Part shown: positions 1 to 28,915 of the stretch, piece after piece
How the letters are laid out: each line of letters opens with the position of its first letter
How positions within the stretch are numbered: the stretch's first letter is position 1
From: Heliocidaris erythrogramma
Lineage: Eukaryota > Echinodermata > Echinoidea > Camarodonta > Echinometridae
DNA length: 64,000 nucleotides
Direction of reading: 5' to 3'
Assembly (NCBI GenBank): GCA_025617745.1
Contig: CM046853.1
Span: 17,217,174 to 17,281,173, forward strand
The notes under the pieces: generated by a model
The model's database searches: none
What the model saw: only the letters and a program-made list of their open reading frames with translations
What the model was told of the DNA's origin: nothing
Made by a program: the position numbers and the translations under genes

Positions 1-599
1 TCAATAAGATCAGAGTATGTGATGGATTGGTTGGATGCATGGATGGTTCAAGTAGGTTGCAGTGTTTGATTGGTTTGATTATAGAGCAAGGGATGAATCA
101 TGTAGGTCTCTGTAGATATTCACCCTAGATTGCCCATATTGAGTCTGGAAATCATCTCTATTTGTATCTCTTTGGTGTGAAAATTGTGTTGAAAGTGTTT
201 CATTTTATGACCTATAACCTAATTCAGATTTTGTGTTATACCTAAAGTAGATTAATTCTGTACAAAAGAGATTAAAACTGTGCTTCATAGAATACTAATT
301 AAATATTAGTTTCTCCACAAAAAAAATTAAATATATATATATATATTTTTTTTTTAAATATGCTTTGTAGAATACCTGGTCTAGATTATGTTTTGTCTGG
401 AAGAGATCGGGAAAGACAATGTCCACATTAAGTAATTCGGTTCAGGATGTTTACATGTAGGTTGAACTTGGAAGTGTTGTCTTATTGAGATATTTTGATT
501 AATAGATTGACTGACTGATCAATTGATCAATTACTTTGTAGTCATTGATAGCTGAAATGGTGAAAAAAGGTATATTAATGGATATTTGATTAAATGAAT
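1..599. other. non-coding, probably intron or 5' flank of the LRRK2-like gene
   Basis: AT-rich sequence without a convincing exon. The first LRRK2-like exon that can be supported starts at 3347 and needs an upstream exon ending in phase 1, which I could not find between 1 and 3346. This stretch is therefore most simply intronic. Confidence 0.4.
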
Positions 600-1085
600 A
601 AGAGAGTGATTACTCAGAAATTGAGTAAGTGTGTCAGTGAGTAAGCGAGTGTACAAGTGAGTGATTAGTAAAACTTGTGTTAATGTATGAGTGACTAAGT
701 GAGTAAGTGTGTAAGTAAGTGAGTGATTAGTGAAACTTGTGTTAATGTATGAGTGACTAAGTGTGTATGTGTGAGTAAGTAAGTGAGTGTACAAGTGAGT
801 GATTAGTGAAACTTGTGTTAATATATGAGTGACTAAGTGAGTATGTGGGTGTGAGTGAGTAAGCGAGTGTACAAGTGAGTGATTAGTGAAACTTTTGTTA
901 ATGTATGAGTGACTAAGTGTGTATGTGTGAGTAAGTGAGTGAGTGTACAAGTGAGTGATTAGTGAAACTTGTGTTAATGTATGAGTGACTAAGTGAGTAT
1001 GTGTGTGTGAGTGTGTGTGTGAGTGAGTAAGCGAGTGTACAAGTGAGTGATTAGTGAAACTTGTGTTAATGTATGAGTGACTAAG
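600..1085. repeat. minisatellite, about 75-80 bp unit, about six copies
   Basis: The core 'gagtgattagtgaaacttg' followed by 'ttaatgtatgagtgactaag' recurs at spacings of about 75-80 bases. GTGA/GTAA-rich filler of variable length separates the cores. Open frames on the minus strand here (Thr/His/Ser/Leu-rich) are by-products of the repeat and not genes. Confidence 0.85.
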
Positions 1086-1102
1086 TGCGTTTGTTTAGCA
1101 TT

Positions 1103-1266
1103 ATGTCCGAGGACATTTTCGGACAGAGAACAAAAAAAAATCATGACAACAATGGTCCTCGGAAGGCGGACAATAGTCCTCGAACGTCGAACAATGAATT
1201 TATGCCTTATTCCGTCGACTGTCCGAGGACGAGTAACAATAGAGGAACAATAGTTGTCCTCGGAAG
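1103..1266. repeat. short inverted-repeat element (MITE-like)
   Basis: The sequence 'tgtccgaggaca' near 1103 and 'gtcctcgg' with 'gtccgagg' variants up to 1266 give several inverted copies of one motif. The block interrupts the GTGA-type repeat that continues on both sides. Target duplications are not clear. Confidence 0.4.
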
Positions 1267-1279
1267 TAAAGCCATGTAA

Positions 1280-3346
1280 ACGTGTGTGAGTATGTGTGTG
1301 TGTAAATGTGTATTATGAGCGAGTGAGTGAGCAAACCAGTCAGTGATTGAGTGATCAAATGAGATGTACTCCATGATACACGTATTAGAATATTTCTTCA
1401 TGATGCTTTTCTTAGTCTTGTGTTATATGTATTGTGAAATCTCTCTCTTGTGTCTTACTGGAAATTTCTAATTTTATCTAGATGTTTTGATGCGGCTTTA
1501 TTCCATGTACTATATACCAATGGGTCTATGGATGAGACTTAATCACAGTCTCCTACTCTACACCAAGTACATGTTGCCAAGAGTGCCAAGAGTGAGAACT
1601 CTCCTCCAATTTCCATCAGCTTCAGTCTTAACTATTTACTAACCAGTTTCTAAACCTGACCATTCCCACAACAAATTAACAATTGGGTTTGCATGCGAGC
1701 TTACAAGTAGATTTTGCTCATGTGCCTCACCTAAAGACATAAAATTGGCACCAAAGGTTCTGTAACTAAAAAAAATAATGCTTGATATGTCTGTTACCTC
1801 CTTTACAGTTATTGTTATTGGTAATATGCTAGCATGAGAAAATACATTATGCATGAGCAAATGATTATATGTTGTAAATTTATTTTTATATTGGCATTTC
1901 TTTTCGTATTGGTATATTCAGTATTTGCTGGTATTAATTTTGTTATTAATGAAACCATTATAACCTTTTTCTCTTTCTTCTCTGTCTCTCTCTCTCTCTC
2001 TCGCTCTCTTCTTCCATTCTCAAGAAAAATTTTAAGCTATTTTAACCATCATTGTTTGGGTTTAGTTCAATTTGATTGGGCTTCTTTGGAAAATTATTAA
2101 ACCTACTGCTTCTGTTTTCCATCTTTCTATTTGTTTTTTGTGGCTGTAAATTTCTTTCCTCTCTTCACTATCGTCCTCTGTGTGTGTGTGTGTGTGTGTG
2201 CGGTCTGTTTTTTTCTGTCTCTCTCTCTCTCTCTCTATCTTTCTATCTCTGACCTTCTCTTACATCTCTTCGTTACAGACTGTGCTTGGTGAAATTTTTG
2301 TGATTAAATTTTTTTGATCATTTTGTGTTTTTATGCCTGCATGTATTCATGTATTTGACATGGAAGTACCGGTAGTATATTTAAAAAATTGTGTGAGAAT
2401 TCAATGAAAAGTTTGGGGGAAAAATGGCTGCTGATGATGATAATGGTGATGATGGTGATGATGAGGAATGATGATGATCATGACCATGATTATTACATTT
2501 TTGTTATTTAATCAATTTAGACTTTATGTTTTGGGCCGACTGTCTTGTCCATATGCGTAGTCCCTTTTCTACCTGAAAATTATTTTTCAGAATTTATCAT
2601 GACAAGAAAATGAATATTTGATAAAATAGCTAATTCTTACTAGTATAATTTGCTTTGAAGAAAGACAAATTCATGATGAAATAATTTAATTTGGTGTGAT
2701 CAGCAATAGTTCACAGTTATTTTGTACAAATATGTAATGTGGGTATTTCAATAATTTGGAATACTTTCTTTTGTCTCATTGAATGATTACATAACGTGTT
2801 TACTACGGTGATCAGTAGCACAAGAGTAATGGTATAAGCCTATAGTTCAAGTATGATACATAGGTTATGCCATGAAAATAATTGTATGTCTGAAAAATAA
2901 GTTTTTAATTTTTTTTTTCTTTCTTTGACTTATTGCATTTTGGAATAGTGGTCTTAAACTTTTGCAAATGATGGTATGTCTGATTGTAGAACTACATGTC
3001 CATGTATAGTAAATTGCATGGAGGGGTGTAAAATAAATACAAATATATATGGATGACATACCTTTAGAACTACATGTATTTCTTAAGAAATAGAGATGAT
3101 TACTAGAGTGCTCAGCTAGGATTTTCCCCCCTTTTTTCTCTTCATTTTGTTGCATATTTAGAAACCATTGAAAAGATTGAATGGTAACTGTATAAACAGT
3201 TTTCAGGATGAATGAGTAGGAACAAACTAAAGTAATAACGAAGTTGATTAAAGACTGTGACAACTGTTTCATGTGCTTCATAATAATTGTGTATGTTTCC
3301 CATGATGCTGTCTACTTCTTAACTCACATTGTAATCTCTGCGACAG
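1280..3346. other. non-coding, probable intron
   Basis: AT-rich with a (TC)n tract near 1985-2010, (TG)n and (TC)n near 2178-2238, and a GAT-rich stretch near 2435-2480. No exon with conserved protein similarity was seen on either strand. Confidence 0.4.
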
Positions 3347-19060
<15,714 letters not shown>

Positions 19061-19790
19061 CTATCATACACTCTCCTCTAATGAGATAAAGATCCCACCA
19101 ACATTGACCACTAGAAGGGTTGATAGTTGTGTAGGGTCCATCGAAAATTAGCCATGATATATATTATTTACAAAGGTTTGTGTAAACTGAAAAACCAAAG
19201 AGGCAAATTTCACTTTTGAGACACTTAATAATTCCTTTGCTTGATACTTTGCAATATATATATATATTTTTTTCAAGCATTAGCAAAAACATACATGTAT
19301 ATTCACAGTTCAACCACTTTCAATCATGATTGAAAATGATGAAACAGTATATCTGACCTCTATGTCTGACCTCAGAAACAGTAGTTTTTATTTAAATTAT
19401 TTGGCAGGAAAGTAAATATGCAAACATTTCATGAAATGCCGTGAGGGAAATTATTGTTCTCTTGAGATTTCAGTAATGATTAATATTACTTCAATATGAA
19501 TGCAGCTAGAGAAAACATCAGAAGGTGCTTTCTTTCCCATCCAGCACAGTACTTTGATTTCAATTTTCCAGAAATGATCTGTTTTGTGCCATTAACCAAA
19601 TGAATACTATACCAAAACCAGGGTTAACTCAAGCTGGGCTGTATGGAAACAACATATAATACCAAAGTCAAACCTTATCAAACAGATAAAGTGCTATTGA
19701 ACATTAAGCGGAGAAAGATGCTTTTTATTTTATGCTGTATAGGAGAGATTCTGAAACAAAAATCTCAATTTAGCCCCATACATTGTTTCC
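19061..19790. other. probable 3' UTR and flank of the LRRK2-like gene
   Basis: AT-rich sequence downstream of the TAG at 19058-19060. No coding signal was seen. No poly(A) signal could be assigned with confidence before the transposon at 19795. An AATAAA near 20883 lies beyond it. Confidence 0.4.
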
Positions 19791-19794
19791 TTAA

Positions 19795-20740
19795 AGGAGA
19801 ATTATCCCCAGGCTTTTAAATATAAATAGGGTCATAGTGAATAAAATAACATTTAATTTGATATAAAAATCACCGATTTAGACCAACTGATGCCGTTGTA
19901 AGAGCAGAAAATAGAGACCACTTTTTACGATTTCTACTCCTACTGGCGGCGTCCATTTTCTCTAAATTTCCCATAAAACCTTGCGCGTGATGACGTAGGG
20001 GATGGAGAACTCACTAGCTAGTAGCTAGCTTGCATGAAGCGCGCGCTGCATATACACACGGTAAACATGGTGTATTGTCAAGCGTTCGGCTGTTGTAACT
20101 GTTCCAAGAAAACGATAGGGAAATCATTCCATCGGTTCCCAGACCCGCAGAAATGTCAGCAATTGTTCAAGCGTTGGGTGACCATATTGAACGTGGAAAA
20201 ATTCCAAGGAAAAGACTTCAAACTTGATCGGAAAAATGATGTGATCTGCAGTGATCATTTCACGGAGGCCGATTATCACGTAGATCTGCGGGCTAAGCTT
20301 ATGCCCGGGCGAATCGTATAATCAAGCTAGTGTGTCCTGGAACACGTTTTACTTACGATGATTATTTTACTCTAATAAATGTTTTTCATATATGATAGTT
20401 ACGTAGATAATATAAATTGATTTATTTAATTTAATTATGAAACTCTTGCGTAATTTATGTTATTATTAATAATAATAAACTCTTTTAAAAATAATGTTGG
20501 TGAACTATTGCGAGCCAATTACAATGCGCTACCGCCAACTCCATGCCCTACGTCACACAGCCCGATCGCACCGGGAACATGGCGACGCTGCTTTACTCTC
20601 GAGAACAATAAAAATCGGAGGATTCAATCGACAATTCCCATCCTCTCGATTCTCGAATATACAATGTTTTTACTTTATCAGAAACTGTTTAGAATTCTGT
20701 TTTAGGTCAATGATAAAAGTCTCGTGGGGATAATTCTCCT
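19795..20740 (+). mobile_element. Kolobok-like DNA transposon with THAP ORF, TTAA target site
   Basis: Perfect 16-bp terminal inverted repeats AGGAGAATTATCCCCA (19795-19810 and, inverted, 20725-20740) are flanked on both sides by TTAA (19791-19794 and 20741-20744). TTAA duplication with a THAP-domain protein is the hallmark of the Kolobok superfamily; piggyBac also targets TTAA but has no THAP domain. At 946 bp it has room only for a short ORF, so it is probably non-autonomous. Confidence 0.85.
20067..20321 (+). CDS. THAP-domain protein inside the TTAA transposon
   Basis: 84-aa protein that is almost entirely a THAP zinc-binding DNA-recognition domain. It starts MVYCQAFGC (first zinc Cys pair), then has FHRFPDP, the central Trp in KRWV, and ICSDHF with the second Cys and the His of the C2CH set. 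I chose the ATG at 20067 because THAP domains begin within a few residues of the first Cys; an in-frame upstream ATG at 20034 adds 11 residues. The C-terminal AVPTIF-type motif is replaced by LMPGRIV and a stop. No transposase catalytic domain follows, so this is either a truncated transposase N-terminus or a stand-alone DNA-binding or repressor fragment. It lies between the element's TIRs. Confidence 0.8.
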   Translation: MVYCQAFGCCNCSKKTIGKSFHRFPDPQKCQQLFKRWVTILNVEKFQGKDFKLDRKNDVICSDHFTEADYHVDLRAKLMPGRIV

Positions 20741-20744
20741 TTAA

Positions 20745-23571
20745 TGTGTAGGTGAAATTGTAGATATATATATATATATATATGTTGTAATATTTGTATG
20801 AGATTGCTTTCTTCTATGTTTTGCTTGCTTCTTCCATGTAGTCTTTTCATATTGTGCTGCATGTAAGCATTTCCATTCATTGAATAAATGCATGAATTTG
20901 TTGAAGTAGAACAAAATACCAGTTCAATTTCGTCTTGTTAAATTGTACTGATAATTGCATGCGAATGATTACAATTTTCTTGCTGCGTACAAGTTCGAAC
21001 ATAAACAAGTTTCCATGAAATCTTCGCATTCATATATCTTTTGTTTCATACATGTACTTGAAACACAATTTGTATGATTACAGCTTTATTTTGTTATTAA
21101 AGTACCACACTTTATACTTCCATTTAATCTGACCCAGTACCCTGCAAGTTTGTGAAGTTGCAGTTATCAAATTTCTTTTGCCTATTTGTACTTAATTGTT
21201 TTATGTTTGATGGTACATGTACATTAATATTGAGAAAGTTACTGTGTAAAATCATATCATTTATAGAAAATTGGAGGGATTATTTCTTCAGCTCCCTGTT
21301 TGTAAATAGAAACTATCCCTACTTCTTAAGTTACATATTTTATTGAACTATATATGATGCTTGTATATATTCAATAATTTGTATATTTGAAAGATGATAA
21401 CAATTGATTTTATTTTTTTATGTGAGCAATGTGCAATTAGAAATAAACAGTTGCAAAAATTACCTCAAACTGATATGCTATTACATTTTAAGCAAAGTAT
21501 TTTTATGCAGCAATTCAGCATTATCCGAATATACAAAATTTACTATTTGTAATTGTCTGATAATTGTAGAGTTTGCAGATTTTTTTAGTTTTTGGTACTA
21601 AATATAAATATACACTTTCATATACTGTTTGACTCTGTTGATAAAGTTGAGCTAAATTGATTGGTTTTATACTATAAGACGGACAAATACAATAGGATTA
21701 TTATTAACAGACCTCATACCCATATATAAAAGATGAAGAAATTTCATATTGATATTACGTGGCCTAGATTTTGTTGTACTCAATGTTTTGCTGTACAATT
21801 GCATGTTTTTTGCTCAACCAGTACACAGTCAATATATTTTTTGTTTATGTTTGTATAGTCTCCTTTTTCGTATGTGCTATTTCAAGACTTTTTAAAAACC
21901 CCAAGTCCTAGATCCGTGTTATTTCCCAAGTAAATAGTTCACTTGATATATCTGATGTATGGTTGTAAGAGTTTTACATCTGATATCTTGCTTGCAAACA
22001 TTCTTTTAGCCTACTGCATTTAAATTCAGCGTAATTGATGCCTTTTTGTTTGAATTCTCCTTAAAATTGAAAGTAGTATGTTCTTGAAATTAAAAATGAA
22101 TTTACGTCAAACAGTCTCCTATGCAGATAATGACTCCATGTCTTTCAGAATTAAGTTTTAGGGGTTAAAATTTGAGTGTTTAGGCTAGATGATAAATGCC
22201 TATTATAAATGCCTTTTAAATTCCTTTCGCATTATTTCTTAGCATCCAGTTTAATTTGGAGAGTATTTCTTTCTTATCGGTCATGTCTTTCATATCTTGG
22301 AAAGTGTAGATCTGTAGATAAAGATTGTATCTTGTTGTTATATTTTGAGACTACTGCTTAAATCTCTTTTTAATTCTCCATTTATTTGATATATGTATCA
22401 GATATGCACAAATGCCATTGTCATTTAAAAACAAAAAAATAGGGAGAAACCCTAAAATGTGACACCATGGAATATGTGGGGGGTTTTGAAATAAGAAATT
22501 GATATTTTAGTTATTTTTTCATATTTCCATTTTTGAAATATTTTTTACTGCTTTTAATGTCTGGGAATTTTCACCCACGAAATGCAAATTTTCATATTTT
22601 CCATATGTGAAATATGAATCTACTTTTCATACATGATTCATTTCATGAGCAACATGAACGCTATCAGAATTATTTTTGTGAATTAAGGTGCTGATGAATC
22701 AAATGTATTATTTATGATTTTTAACAGTATGTATTTTTGAAATTTTTCATACTAATATAACCATGTAAAATATGAATAGCTACTAATGTTTCAATCAGTG
22801 ACTTGCTTCTCTTGTAATTGAAATATAGGTTTCCAAGAGAATCTTTTATACTGATGACATTGCCAATGATATGCCTTACATCGCATATTTATTGCTTTCT
22901 GCCGCAAATACTTTTTCTTTCTGTGCCTACATGTATTTGAATCATAAATCGTGACAAATGCAAGGTTTTGCTTGCAGAGAATGATAATAAAGTGCATAGG
23001 TTTTCATTTAAATATTTTTTATTGCTGCAGTTTTGTTTGCATGATTATTTGATTTAGTGTTTAATGAAAGCGAATTTTGTTTTCTGTGAAGTTGATTTGT
23101 GGTGGTACCCTAGTCGTGTTGTCTATGCCAAGGTTCCATATATGTTGTTTGGTCCTTTGTGAAAAATAATTGTGATTGCCTGCTGAGAGTCAAGGCATTA
23201 ACTTGTATTACTATTCTTATTCTATTCTTGTTATTCTCCTTTTATTATTCTTTTTTCGTCTGTCTCCATTTTAATTCTTTAATGTGCTGTAGCTACCTTC
23301 CACTCCATCTCTATCCTTCTCTCTGTCTCTTCCCTCTTTCTCTCACTTCCATACTTATTTTTCTCTCTCTCACACACACACACCCACACACACACACACA
23401 CTCACTCTTGTCCTCCCCTCTCTGATTTTCTTTCTCTTCTCTCTTCTTCTCTCTCACTTTATTTTACGTCCTCTCTTTCTCTTTCTCATCCGATGGAATG
23501 CATCCCACAAACGTCTGTCTTCTGAATGCCATCATGTGATGCTACATGAATGTATGAATGCCATCATCTAG
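20745..23571. other. intergenic, no gene recognised
   Basis: AT-rich DNA with a short (TA)n near 20765-20782 and CT- and CA-rich microsatellites near 23310-23470. Small ORFs here are AT-biased and unlike any family I know. Confidence 0.5.
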
Positions 23572-25783
23572 GGGGGTTCCAAGTCGGTCTTATCTCCATC
23601 GCATGTTGTATCTCCATCTCATTCTTTATCACCTTCGCATGGTGAGCCTGGAAGCCCGATGTTTGGTATTGATATCCTTCTCAGACTCCAATCCCAGGTA
23701 CAATATTTATTCAGCAATCAAAACCAAATTCGAATGCAGGCTACACCAACTGCATTGACTTTTTAATATTACATTATTTTCCCTGTTTGTTAATATCCTG
23801 CATTTACACGTGGTTCTTATGAAGGATACTTGTTACATTATAATGTTATGTACGATAAGGCTTTTTTGACATACTGGAGCACTGTTCCGGGGCCTCTTGC
23901 GTAAAAAGTTGCGTTTCAGCCAAGCGCGCAAGTCCCAAATATGCGATCTTGTTTGAAAATCAAGTTGCAATTAATTTTTGAGTTGCATTTAAACTCGACT
24001 TTTCATGCAAGAGGTCCAGATGTTGATGTGCATGATGGCTCAGAGGCGTATCCAGGGCCATTTTGGGGCTTCTTGCCCAAATATTGCCTTTCCAGTTTCT
24101 AAAAAAAAAAAACTCCACTTTTTAATATATTTAAAATATATTTTAAAATATTATTTCGTCAACAAAATGCACAAGACAAGTCATAATTACGTATTTAGGC
24201 ACCTCGTTACCCGAACATGGTGTTTACCCAAATATCAGACAATTCAAAATCTTCAGGCGACAGCGACCCCCCCCCCCCCCCCCGACTGCCTCATCCCCCT
24301 TTGTCCAGCTAGGGGCCATAACACAAAGCTTTGCAATCAATTGCAAATTTGAAACAAGAATTCTGATTGGTTAATGGTCACCCTTTTGAACAGTATGCAT
24401 GCAACGAAGATCTTGACTGGCCATTGCCATCTTGCAAAATGTGTTCCCCCCCCCCACCCCATAAAGTATTTTTCCACAGGATATGAATGTCAAAAGTTCT
24501 GCCAGCCTCCCCCTCCTCAGACTATGCCCCAACGGGAATGGCTCCCCCCCCCCCACCACCCCCGGATCCGTGTATGGATGCTCATAATTTTATATACCTG
24601 TAAACTTGGAATGCAGTGTTCTTGAACGCAACCTGCAACTTCACAACGTGATTGAAATAATGTAGATTAACTGTACATGTATAGATACGTAATTTAATTT
24701 GATGTCGAATGCATTTTGTGAATATATAAAAACTTCATTCTTTTTGCAGGTTCTCTTCTGATTTCTCGTATTTCCTTCTGAGAACACAAGTAAGCATGTG
24801 TTATACTTCTACTGTCCTTTACTATCATTTTCATTTGACTTTTTTATTGCATCAGTCTCTTATTATTCTTCCTCTTCTATCCTATCAGATATCAGAAACA
24901 TACACGTGTAGCTCACTGTCCCAATCATGCAGTCCTCCCACTTCATACATGCGTGTTAATGGTGGTCCTGTATGAAAAAAGAACGTGTGTAGCACGCTGA
25001 TGAAATAGAATCATATTCACTACGAGGGGAAAGTAGTTTGCTATTGTAAGTATGAATTTTAATGATATAATATTATACTAATCATGACTAATATTTTGTT
25101 ATGCACGCTTCCATGGAAGGTATGCATTCACGAACCGCCTACGGTAAGTCATATATGACATTCCGTCTCGAGAACGGCAACGTTGTTATTCTAGAAATAT
25201 ATTAATTTCAATTCTTTTTTTTTTGGGGGGGGGGTGGAGATCACAACTTCTATCTCACAAATTGACGTTCCAAGATAACTTTTCACTTAAAATTCCTTGA
25301 GCTGCCTTCTGGACAATTTCCGCTCCCCAAAACAATGCTCAAATATTATTTGTCAGATTTAAAAAAATTATTTTACACCAGCTATTTAGATTGCAGTAAA
25401 TATTGAATCATCTGATATCCCCTGGAAATATTTAATTATAAGAACTGCAGTGTCAATGTTTTAATTTTCCGGAATATCGTCGTTCTTTTTTTTTCTCTCT
25501 TTTTGGTCTCATTCTCATTCTCTTCCTGAGATATTATCAAAAGGTAGCACGTGACTATATGAATTGTGTATGATTCACTTCGCTACGTGAGTTAGTTTGA
25601 GAATCCGACATCCAGTGAAATAGGAATTTATTATGACCTATATTTTTTATAGGAATGAATGTGGTTTATCCGCAGAAAGTATAACATACACAACCATTAA
25701 ATTCTAATAATCACGAATTCAATGTATCATCATTTTATACCATTAACAGGTGCACGAAGCTGTGGTGGTAGAGAGAAGATGAG
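23572..25783 (+). CDS. possible orphan 3' exons of an unrecognised gene
   Basis: A candidate exon at 23572-23697 reads in one frame as SVLSPSHVVSPSHSLSPSH and ends ILLRLQSQ before a donor 'cag|gtacaa'. It joins in phase 0 to 25751-25783 (VHEAVVVERR then TGA, acceptor 'attaacag'). A third candidate, 24770-24811 (FSSDFSYFLLRTQ), also joins in phase to 25751 but requires another frame of the first exon. The phase-0 start at 23572 does not match the last internal LRRK2-like exon. No homology is recognised, so this may be chance. Confidence 0.2.
23891..24015. repeat. small inverted-repeat element
   Basis: The sequence 'cctcttgcgtaaaaagttgcg' (from 23891) is inverted with few mismatches as 'cgacttttcatgcaagagg' (to 24015). 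It is MITE-like, and target duplications were not established. Confidence 0.45.
24250..24570. repeat. poly-C/poly-G-rich repeat debris
   Basis: Long C runs at about 24268-24283, 24447-24457 and 24543-24553 lie within sequence of the dispersed 'gaggcgtatccagg' type starting near 24040. Overlapping ORFs here are Pro-rich by-products. Confidence 0.45.
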
Positions 25784-26175
25784 TGATAAGCGGGAGATCG
25801 GCACTACCAGCAGACCAAAATCACTGGATACAATGCTAACCACATTCCACTGAATTCGATTCTCTTGAGCCGCATTATTCAGCCATTATTTATAACTATA
25901 TCTCCCCCAGTTTAAAAAAAAACACCACCTCTTATCAATTATTCACCTTTTACCCAACTCCTTCTGTGAAGATGTTAAGACTCGTTTATAAGGCACGTTT
26001 GAAATTAAAATTTTGTAGGAAGGGGCTCATGCATTATTTATATCATTTAAAAATATAATAGAACATCAGTGTGGCAATTTTACACATTATCCAATTCTGG
26101 AAGAATAGAGGAAATGGCTTTACGATTATATCAAGTAAATACATGATACAACATGTCAGTTCTCGTGCACGCAAT

Positions 26176-26285
26176 CATGGGCGTTAATCGTTACGTAACT
26201 CTATTCATCATGGGGGGGGGGGGGACGGCTATTGTGTCGTCCCCCCCCCATGATGAATAGAGTTACGTAACGATTAACGCCCATG
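26176..26285. mobile_element. 110-bp snap-back hairpin element with 8-bp target duplication
   Basis: A near-perfect palindrome with arms of about 43 nt that start CATGGGCGTTAATCG and end CGATTAACGCCCATG. G and C runs and a short loop sit at the centre. It is flanked by CACGCAAT at 26168-26175 and 26286-26293, consistent with a hAT-type insertion. Confidence 0.75.
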
Positions 26286-28616
26286 CACGCAATGGATCAC
26301 ATCGAGGGATTTACGTTCTATTCGTAAATTAATACTGGTTTCCTGTACTTATTATCATATCTGTATAACAAAATGCTATTACATGTGAAAGTGCAATACT
26401 GATTGAATAGATAAAATTATGATTGAATTATAGGTATAAAGTAGTAACAAGCAACTGAATTTATACTATACATGTCTCCTGTTTTTTACGAAAGTTAAAA
26501 GCGTCATAGGCATTGAGGTCATGATGTTTGTATGAGTTTATAAGTAGCTACAAGTAGGATTTCTTTGCGCAACTTATAAGTTACAATGAAATGTATAGTA
26601 AGCAGTCAACGAGTAGTTTGTTAATGTACCAACTGGTAAGTTATAAGTTACAAATTAATCACTAATCATATTTGTCCAGAATTATCTCATTGATGTCAAG
26701 TTTTAGTAAAATTTCAGATCAATATTAAGATCGCATTTCAAAGAGGGCTTTGTGCTTTGGCTGATATCGATATTGAAATTAATGTATTTAGCTGTGTTAA
26801 ATGCCATCTGAGTTCGGGTGGTAAAACTTACTCCAGAGAAACTTTCGGAAAGTAATTCTCAATTATTGAATTATATAATCATTGATTTGTCTGGACCAGT
26901 AAAATGGAGACAAAATTATGAAAATTTATAGAAAACCGTTCAGAACACGATCGCAAAGACTTTCGAGAAATTAACTTAAGGGCAGTTTCAATATTCTAGT
27001 GCATATCCCATATAAATCATATTCGAATTGCACAAAACGTCATTGCAATGTTCTCACATTTCAATATAGGTGAGGGACAAGGTTAATGAAAATGTCTTAG
27101 GTCGACTTTTCGAAGGTATGTGCGATGTTGTTTTAGATAGACTACAGAGACCGACATCCCATCTTTCTTAATTATCAAGCAGCGCATCAAAATAATTCTT
27201 TGGGGAGTTATGATAATCTCCTTTATTTTTGTTTTTAATTATTTTTTCTTTAATTAGATCGTACTCACCGTCACGATATCAGAACTCAACTGCGTTTAAT
27301 ATGTCAGGTATTACTCTTTGTAGTACGCTTAAGATACTAAAAAAAGTACACTATTCATATATAAGGTGATGAAATTGTGTAGGCAATGTATAAGCATGAT
27401 TGCTTGATTGAAAGATAATCAGATACTTAATAATGTATGCTATATTTATTTCGGTTGATTACGATGGAAGAAACACAGACAGGATATAGCTTCTAGCTGA
27501 AACAGATGCGAGTCACTATATTCTGAAATCTTAATTACAGCAGTTACAAAAATGATGTCTCAGTAGTACACACACGTGCAAAATATGTAAATGTTCGCCA
27601 GTGAGGCATTTAGTGTCGCATATTCATTTGTACAGTATAGTTGCAGTATTTATAGGCACACTAAAATTAATCTATACATGTAACTTATATCCTTATGTGT
27701 TGTAAACAATATGAAAATTATATTTTTGTATTAAACGTCACTTGCTCGGAAAGCCTTGGAAAACGCCAAAGAAGATAATTATAACTCCCTAAACAGCTCC
27801 CCACTGCTGTTTATCTTTACTTTTATATACTATTTATATACATTAAGCAGCAATATAAAAGAAATATTCTCTTATACAAAATAATTGTATTTCAATCTAT
27901 TTATTGTGCTTATTAATTATTTCACATGTTGAAAAGGCGGCTTTAGCATTCCTCCTGCTAAAAATAAATGGCGATATTATGCATTGCATTGCGTATCTGT
28001 GTCTTATTATTTAAAATTCTTCTTTGTTCCCTTTCATGCAATTATTAGATTTGATTTATCCTCATAATACAGTCAGGTAAATCTAATCAAATACAATAAA
28101 CATATTACAATATACTGATAGAAGACATAACGCACATCTAAGAGACAATAAACCAAAATGCCTCGTTAAGAATTTCAACAATCATCACAATATACGTAAG
28201 ACGGAAAGATACGAGGCCGATATAATGCCTGTAAATGATCCTCTCTTCAGATTTCTGCAATTGAAAGTCATACCGAGTATTATTTTACTATGTAATATAC
28301 ACACTGAACACTTACATTAATTCACCAACAACAACAACAACAACATTCAAAACATACATTATTTTGCTCTATTTAGTGAACACCACTCATACTTAGTTAA
28401 AATAGACTGCTACGTCCACTGCATGGCTTTCAATAAAGTGCCAGGCTATGGGTTAGAATGCCAGTCCGGATTTTTCTCTCCAAGACAAGGCATTTTAAAA
28501 TCTAAATTTCTCTCTTATAAAGTATACAGGTATGCACATGTACATGCAGGGAAAAAGCTTGGAATATTTCGAAGACTACCTTCCAGTGGCGGTAATATGA
28601 AAAGCTGCAAAAATAT

Positions 28617-28666
28617 AGATGTTAATAATAATAATAATAATAATAATTAATAATAATAATAATAAT

Positions 28667-28706
<40 letters not shown>

Positions 28707-28769
28707 GTAATAATAGTAATAATAGTAATAATAGTAATAATAATAGTAATAATAATAATAGTAATAATA

Positions 28770-28807
<38 letters not shown>

Positions 28808-28915
28808 TAAATAATAATAAAAATAATAATAAAAATAATAATAAATAATAAATAAATAATAAATAATAAATAATAAATAATAAATATAATTAATAATAAT
28901 TAATAATAATTATAA
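28617..28915. repeat. (AAT)n microsatellite
   Basis: About 300 bp of AAT/AATA/AGTAAT repeats followed by a short CAT tract to about 28940. The poly-Asn frames are not genes. Confidence 0.95.

Noticed and set aside
600..1085. CRISPR-like spaced repeats
   Set aside because: Unit length varies and the 'spacers' are themselves repetitive GTGA/GTAA sequence in a eukaryotic intron; it is a minisatellite.
24005..24625. ORFs with Pro runs on the plus strand
   Set aside because: They span poly-C runs in dispersed repeat debris; no domain seen.
28423..28807. Poly-Asn ORFs
   Set aside because: Product of the AAT microsatellite; no flanking domain.
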